This document shows positions 56,785 to 64,000 of a stretch of 64,000 nt of DNA, piece by piece. The notes below the pieces were generated by a model, which was not told where the DNA came from, searched no databases, and saw only the letters and a program-made list of their open reading frames with translations. How positions within the stretch are numbered: the stretch's first letter is position 1; the number at the start of each line of letters is the position of its first letter. Position numbers and translations under genes: made by a program. The stretch is from Ga0077530 sp046293075 (GTDB lineage Bacteria; Pseudomonadota; Alphaproteobacteria; Rhizobiales; Hyphomicrobiaceae): contig JBKBPL010000002.1 of assembly GCA_046293075.1 (NCBI GenBank), forward strand, positions 208,101-272,100. The letters run 5' to 3'.

Positions 56785-57459
56785 TCAGAACTTGAAGTTG
56801 AGACCGGCGCGGACGATGTGGAGGTCCTCGATCGATGCGCGGCCGCTGCCGCCGATGCTGAAACTGTCATCGAGGTCGACGTACAGATACTCGCCCTTGA
56901 AGCTCCAATTCCGGTCGAGCTTGACTTCCAGACCGCCACCGATCGTCCAACCGGACACCGTGTCGCTTCCGGACCCGAGATTGTCGCTGGCCGAGACATC
57001 AGCCACGGCAAAACCACCCGTGAAGTAAGGCATCCAGCCGTTCATATCGAGGCCCACGCGACCGCGGATCGTCCAGAGCCAGTCCAGCGATGCACGACAG
57101 GTGAGGCCAATTCCGCACGACTCGCGACCGCTCATGTCGGCAAAAGAGAAATCCGTCTCGATGCCCCAAACGACCTGGCCGGTTTGGAAATTGTAGCCGA
57201 GCGTGCCACCGCCAATGAACCCGTCAATCTCGGGGCTGCCGTAAACGCCGCCCGGGGTAAAATGGTACGCATCCGCCGAGCCGTACCCGGCCTGCAGGCC
57301 GACATAGAGGCCGGTCCAAAGGTACCGCGGCGGGCCATAGTCCGGCTCATCCTTGTATGACGGACGGCCGCCGAGATCGGCCGCCTGCACCGCCGGCGCC
57401 GCAAGAACCAAGGCGAGCGCGGCAGCTATCACGCTCTTCACAAGAGAACCACGAAGCAT
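56785..57459 (-). CDS. Outer-membrane beta-barrel protein (Omp25/Omp31-like porin family)
   Basis: A 224-residue eight-strand barrel. Signal peptide residues 1-25 (VIAAALALVLAAPAVQAAD). Strand pairs are recognisable: WTGLYVGLQAGYGSADAYHF, GFIGGGTLGYNFQTGQVVWG, LDWLWTIRGRVGLDMNGWMP, YFTGGFAVADVSASD, WSFKGEYLYVDLDD and the last strand HIVRAGLNFKF, ending in Phe as outer-membrane proteins do. The ATG at 57459 follows GGGGG; the ATG at 57474 is also possible. Confidence 0.9.
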   Translation of the reverse strand: MLRGSLVKSVIAAALALVLAAPAVQAADLGGRPSYKDEPDYGPPRYLWTGLYVGLQAGYGSADAYHFTPGGVYGSPEIDGFIGGGTLGYNFQTGQVVWGIETDFSFADMSGRESCGIGLTCRASLDWLWTIRGRVGLDMNGWMPYFTGGFAVADVSASDNLGSGSDTVSGWTIGGGLEVKLDRNWSFKGEYLYVDLDDSFSIGGSGRASIEDLHIVRAGLNFKF

Positions 57460-57824
57460 TCGCAAAACCCCCATTTTCTGAGTGCCCATGCTGCCAGCGA
57501 CAGAACGCGCCACCCCGCAACCTGGTTCAACCACAAGCCCGGATCACGACAACCAATGGGTGAGCGAGATACGAGCGGATGGCTATGAGATAGTGCTTGC
57601 AGTTCGTATGCGTCAACTTAATGGCGGCTAAGGTTTGCGCTGTTTGTCTCTGGCGTGACCAATACACAACCAGTATTGCCCATAACGGGAATGTGATTGA
57701 TCAGGCTCAGATAATCCGAGCTGCACCATCAATCCGCCATCGGATCAGGGGTGCGAATCACATTGAGTTGAACCGCACCTTGGCGCGGCAGGATCCGCAC
57801 CAGCGTGCGCCGCGCGCGGCGGTG
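57460..57824. other. Intergenic region upstream of the barrel protein
   Basis: 365 bp, AT-richer from 57590 to 57770, holding the promoter of the outer-membrane gene. No gene or RNA seen. Confidence 0.35.
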
Positions 57825-59228
57825 TCACGCCGGCTGGCCGAGGGCCCTCAGAATGCGCGCCCAGCTTCGTGCGCCCTTCCGGAACGAGGTCAGGTTGTAC
57901 TTCTCGTTCGGCGAATGGATGCGGTCATCGTCGAGGCCGAAGCCGACGAGCAGGCTGTCCATGCCGAGCGCGTCGCGGAATGCTTGGACGATCGGGATGG
58001 AGCCGCCAAGCGCAATGAGCGGCGCCGGTCGCCCCCATTCATCGGCGAGTGCGGCGGCAGCACGCGCGATGTACGGCGCATTCTCGTCAAAAGCGATCGC
58101 CGGGCTGCCACGCGGATCGACGAACTCGGCCTTGCAGTCGCCAGGCAGCCGCGCCTCGACGAACGCGCGGATGCCGGCGATGATCCTCTCCGGATCCTGC
58201 CCTGGCACGAGGCGGCAGGTGATCTTCACCGACGCCTTCGACGGGATCACCGTCTTCGTGCCGACACCCTGATAGCCCCCGGTGATGCCGTTGAACTCCA
58301 GCGTCGGGCGCGCCCAGATCTGCTCCAGCACGGAGTAGCCCTGCTCGCCGGCCGGAACGGAAAGCCCGACGCCGCCGAGGAAGGCCTTGTCGTCGAAGCC
58401 GAGGCTCTGCCATTGCTTGAGCTGCTTTGCCGACGGCTTGACGATCCTATCATAAAAGCCCGGAATCTGCACCTTGCCGTTCTTGGCGTGCATGGCGCCG
58501 CAGATCTGCGCGAGCACGCGGATCGGATTGGCCGCGGCCCCGCCGTAAAGGCCGGAATGGAGGTCGCGGTTCGCCGCCGTGATGACCAGCTCCAGGCCGG
58601 CAAGGCCCCTGAGCCGCGTCGTCACCGAGGGCGTGTCCTTGTCCCACTGGCCGGTGTCGCAGACAAGGGCGAGGTCGCGCCTCACCTCCTTGCCGTGCTT
58701 TGCGAGAAAGCCGGGGAGCGAGGGCGAACCGCACTCCTCCTCGCCTTCGAGAAGGACCGTCACGGCGATCGGGAGCTCCCCGGCAACGGCCTTCCAGGCG
58801 CGGGCCGCCTCGAAGAAGGTCATGAGCTGGCCCTTGTTGTCCTCGGCGCCGCGGGCGACGATGACCTTGCCATTGCCCTTCTCTGTTGCCATACGCGGCT
58901 CGAAGGGCGGGGACTTCCAGAGCTCGAGTGGATCGGGCGGCTGCACGTCGTAGTGGCCGTAGAAGAGGACATGAGGCATCCCTGCTGGCACTTTCGCGCG
59001 ATCATGCGCGACCACCATCGGGTGGCCCGTCGTCGGTACGACCTTCGCCGTCGCAAAGCCGATGTCCGTGAGCTCCCTCGCGCACCAGTCGGCGGCGCGC
59101 CGGCAGTCCGCCTTGTAGGCAGGATCTGTCGAAATGCTCGGGATGCGCAGGAAATCGAAGAGCCGGTCCAGCGCCGCCTGCTGGCCGGCGTCGAGGGTCT
59201 TCAGTACGTCGCGGAGCTGGTCGCCCAT
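57825..59228 (-). CDS. M20 family dipeptidase/metallopeptidase
   Basis: A 467-residue zinc exopeptidase of the M20 (ArgE/DapE/carnosinase) class. Metal-binding and catalytic motifs are HVLFYGHYDVQPPDPLELW (His, Asp), ARGAEDNKGQLMTFFEA (bridging Asp), LLEGEEECGSPS (Glu-Glu), LALVCDTGQW (Asp) and a final His in DDDRIHSPNEKYNL. The lid/dimerisation domain spans about residues 215-360. No signal peptide, so cytoplasmic. AAAAAGGATGG precedes the ATG at 59228. Divergent from ppdK. Confidence 0.92.
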   Translation of the reverse strand: MGDQLRDVLKTLDAGQQAALDRLFDFLRIPSISTDPAYKADCRRAADWCARELTDIGFATAKVVPTTGHPMVVAHDRAKVPAGMPHVLFYGHYDVQPPDPLELWKSPPFEPRMATEKGNGKVIVARGAEDNKGQLMTFFEAARAWKAVAGELPIAVTVLLEGEEECGSPSLPGFLAKHGKEVRRDLALVCDTGQWDKDTPSVTTRLRGLAGLELVITAANRDLHSGLYGGAAANPIRVLAQICGAMHAKNGKVQIPGFYDRIVKPSAKQLKQWQSLGFDDKAFLGGVGLSVPAGEQGYSVLEQIWARPTLEFNGITGGYQGVGTKTVIPSKASVKITCRLVPGQDPERIIAGIRAFVEARLPGDCKAEFVDPRGSPAIAFDENAPYIARAAAALADEWGRPAPLIALGGSIPIVQAFRDALGMDSLLVGFGLDDDRIHSPNEKYNLTSFRKGARSWARILRALGQPA

Positions 59229-59444
59229 GCCGTCCCATCCTTTTTCTCGCGCGCACTGCCGCGGGCGCGCCGGACCGCAGTCTATCGGGCGGCCCCCGAA
59301 AGCCGTCAAGCTCGGCCCCGCCCGCTGCAGTCCGGCCCCACGGAAGAACGTTGGGTCATCCGCCAACATACCTTTTCCCCCGCCCGCGGGCCTGATAAGC
59401 CATGCGCGCATCCTGCCTGCTTCCGTCGCATGTGAGACCACTCG

Positions 59445-62159
<2,715 letters not shown>

Positions 62160-62179
62160 AAGAAGAGCGCAGATCGTGC

Positions 62180-62401
62180 TCAGCCGGCGGTCATGTCGTC
62201 GTGGTCGAGCGGGGGCCGGCGCGGCCGCGGCCCTGGGTTCGTCTCCAGGAGGGCGACAACGATCAGCAGCGGCGGAAAGACGAAGCACCAGGCCGCCCAG
62301 GCCGAATGGTCACGCCGCTTGTAGCTCGCGATGATGCCGCCGAGCGCAGCCGATGTGAGCGCCACAAGCCCCCACACGACGATCCACTTGACCGCTTCCA
62401 T
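62180..62401 (-). CDS. Hypothetical two-helix membrane protein
   Basis: A 73-residue protein starting MEAVKWIVVWGLVALTSAAL, with helix 1 at residues 4-24 and helix 2 at 36-53 (AAWCFVFPPLLIVVALLE), then a Pro/Arg/Asp tail (GPRPRRPPLDHDD). GAGGTGAG lies just before the ATG at 62401. It converges on ppdK with a 20-bp gap. Function unknown. Confidence 0.65.
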   Translation of the reverse strand: MEAVKWIVVWGLVALTSAALGGIIASYKRRDHSAWAAWCFVFPPLLIVVALLETNPGPRPRRPPLDHDDMTAG

Positions 62402-62494
62402 CTCACCTCGCGATCCAGCACGCCAACGTCCCAAAATGCTCTGGGCGGGACGCACGTGCGACCCGCCCAGAGGTGGCATCCGCAGAGGTGGAAA

Positions 62495-63499
62495 TCAAGC
62501 GCGCTGAAGCGTGCCCGCGGCTGCGAGCCGGCGCGTGGCGAGCCGGCGCTCGCTTACTCCTTCGCGACGAAATCGGAAGAGCTGCGCGGGCCGTCCTCCC
62601 GTCTGCTGGCGCATGGTTCCCGTGGCCTCGATCACGCCGGCACCTTCCACGTAGCGCCGGAAGTTCTGTTTATGGAGGCTCGGCCCGAGGATCGCCTCCG
62701 CCGAGCGCTGCAGATCCAGCAGCGTGAACACCGGCGGCACAAGTTCCACGGCGATCGGGCGCACGCGCAAACGAGCCCTCAAACGGCCGAGCGCGGCGGC
62801 GAGAATCTGGAGATGATCCGCGACCATGCGCGAGGGCGCAATCGGCTCTCCCGCCAGCCCATCGACGTAGGCGATATTGCTGGCCTCGCTCAGATAAGGC
62901 GCAAAGTTCTGGACAAGTGCACAGCGCTCGAGCGTGTTGGCCTCTTCCCACGGCGTGCCGTCGAGCCCGAAGGCATTGCGGATGCGCCGTGACTGGCGCT
63001 CGAGGGATTGCTCGCCCGCGAGCGTCGAAGACTGGAGACGATTGAGCAGCAGCTGCCCGACCCGTTCGTGCCCTGTGAGACCGCCGCGCCGCCGCCGGTC
63101 CTCCCATGGCATGTAGTCGAGGCAACGGCGCCACGTTCCCCGCACAACCGACGCGCGCTGCTGGGGCGGAACGAGCCCCAGGAATCCAATGGATAGGGCG
63201 CAGCACGTGTCATTCAACCCGCCGCTGGCACCGCTCCGGCGCGCTGTGTGCACCTGCTCGAGTTTCCCCACCTCGAGGCCAGTGTTCTCAAGGAGCCAGT
63301 CGCTGACGCCAAGATCGAGACTCTTGTGGGCTCCCGGATCGAACGCCACGCTCGGAAAGCGGGCTTCGTTTGGGCTGGCTTCGTCGATTAGAACAACCGC
63401 TTCGTCCCCCTCGACACTCAACAGACATGCTGCCAGTTCAACCGCAAATCCCCCGTACGATGGTCGACGCTCGACCATCGGGGCAATCCGCTCGGACAT
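62495..63499 (-). CDS. NAD biosynthesis regulator, NadQ-like (Nudix-fold plus winged helix)
   Basis: A 334-residue protein. The N-terminal two thirds resemble a Nudix-like fold (VELAACLLSVEGDEAVVLID, ALSIGFLGLV) but no GX5EX7REUXEE box is present, so hydrolysis is not expected. The C-terminal part (about residues 255-315) is a winged helix of NrtR type: VFTLLDLQRSAEAILGPSLH, KQNFRRYVEGAGVIEATGTM and GGRPAQLFRFRR. This fits NadQ, the NAD regulator proposed for alphaproteobacterial nadABC. The nad genes would be expected nearby but are not in the window. Confidence 0.65.
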   Translation of the reverse strand: MSERIAPMVERRPSYGGFAVELAACLLSVEGDEAVVLIDEASPNEARFPSVAFDPGAHKSLDLGVSDWLLENTGLEVGKLEQVHTARRSGASGGLNDTCCALSIGFLGLVPPQQRASVVRGTWRRCLDYMPWEDRRRRGGLTGHERVGQLLLNRLQSSTLAGEQSLERQSRRIRNAFGLDGTPWEEANTLERCALVQNFAPYLSEASNIAYVDGLAGEPIAPSRMVADHLQILAAALGRLRARLRVRPIAVELVPPVFTLLDLQRSAEAILGPSLHKQNFRRYVEGAGVIEATGTMRQQTGGRPAQLFRFRREGVSERRLATRRLAAAGTLQRA

Positions 63500-63937
63500 G
63501 CATTCCCCCGTCGCTGTGCGTGCGGCCCCCCGACCCTGCTCAGCATTGGGATCATCCGCTAGGAATTTGTCATTTTTCGTACAAGCAGTTTCTCAACGAA
63601 CACAATTGCTTCCAGCTCGACACGTCGCAATTCCAACACACCTCCTTCTAAGCCATTAACGCACAGGGATTTATGCGCGGGACACCGCCCGATCGCGGTG
63701 CCGGGCTTGCCGCCGAAAAATGGCTTTCCCCACATTTGTTAGCCGCGCGCACGGTCGAGGCTTCCCTGTATCGGCTGTGCCCACGCCCCAAAAGGTGTGC
63801 TGGCCGATATTGAGGCTCGCGGGCGGGAAGCCGACCTCGGCAGCGCCCTGCTCGTCCCGGCATGATCGAGACACCCGGCGGCCAAATTCAGTTTGTCAGA
63901 CCGCGGGCCCTTCCGGCGCTGGCCACAAATGGCCTGG
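63500..63937. other. Intergenic region upstream of the NadQ-like gene
   Basis: 438 bp. The first 170 bp are AT-richer (around TTTGTCATTTTTCGTACAAG) and likely hold the promoter of the NadQ-like gene. Inverted repeats GGGACACCGCCC/GATCGCGGTGCC near 63680 are weak. No gene supported. Confidence 0.35.
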
Positions 63938-64000
63938 TGTCCCGATCGCGAAGTTCGTCACCATCTGCAGCGGGCTCTCGAACGAACTTCGCGATCGAAA
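63938..64000. repeat. Dispersed palindromic repeat, copy 2 (cut by the right edge)
   Basis: Arms CGATCGCGAAGTTCGT and AACGAACTTCGCGATCG surround CACCATCTGCAGCGGGCTCT. Its reverse complement matches 5254-5322 with about three substitutions over 60 bases. The final five or so bases of the element lie beyond the window. Confidence 0.75.

Overview
The window reads as one stretch of a GC-rich alphaproteobacterial chromosome, most likely order Hyphomicrobiales (Rhizobiales). This rests on gene order: the dapA / smpB / NYN protein / folK / rpoZ / RelA-SpoT / DUF2062 / pdxJ / acpS string and the zapA plus coiled-coil gene pair. It also rests on family choices: a TIM44-like inner-membrane protein, extensin-like and L,D-transpeptidase wall proteins, an Omp25/31-type barrel, pyruvate phosphate dikinase and a NadQ-like NAD regulator. 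Coding density is high, there is no CRISPR array, phage or insertion sequence, and one tRNA (Gln-CUG) is present. Genus cannot be fixed from the sequence alone.

Layout. 1-2572: a divergent ZnuD-like TonB-dependent receptor (cut by the left edge) and a tonB gene share a promoter carrying a Zur-box-like operator. 2835-5505: an ABC transporter with unusual ATPase residues, a small lysine-rich secreted protein, and two palindromic repeat elements. 5506-11179: alpha-hydroxyacid oxidase, comM, MaoC-like hydratase, accA, rluC. 11221-19843: acyl-CoA and small-molecule metabolism (CaiB, thiolase, CoA-transferase AB, beta-hydroxyacid dehydrogenase), TIM44-like protein, sfsA and microproteins. 20051-22582: a four-gene, start/stop-overlapping operon joining a sulfite-oxidase-family molybdoenzyme to SdhB-, SdhD- and SdhC-like subunits, with no flavoprotein. 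22818-28252: rpmE, then a 2-oxoacid:acceptor oxidoreductase trio whose first member fuses a GltD-like NAD(P)H module to two 4Fe-4S centres.

28271-39024 is a conserved housekeeping block (GDPD, zapA, acpS, pdxJ, RSH, rpoZ, folK, NYN protein, smpB, dapA), with a cysteine-free peroxiredoxin homologue and a GNAT gene behind smpB. 39254-43964 holds cell-wall and envelope genes (Slt, extensin-like protein, a subtilase homologue lacking its catalytic triad) plus mobA. 44134-50552: small membrane proteins, a PfpI/isonitrile-hydratase homologue, a HAD dehalogenase with a D-threonine-aldolase-type enzyme, a decayed DUF1801 gene, prmA, tRNA-Gln and a pyruvoyl-dependent arginine decarboxylase. 50697-64000: MFS transporter, secreted and wall proteins, a candidate structured small RNA, an LLM-class oxidoreductase, an outer-membrane barrel, an M20 dipeptidase, ppdK, and the NadQ-like regulator. 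One repeat element lies near the left end and an inverted copy at the extreme right end.

The most promising undescribed system is the 20.05-22.58 kb operon. It encodes everything needed to pass electrons from a cytoplasmic molybdenum centre through a three-cluster iron-sulfur subunit to a b-type membrane anchor and the quinone pool. It has the SQR/QFR architecture with the flavoprotein replaced by a SUOX-fold enzyme, whose active site departs from that of true sulfite oxidases.
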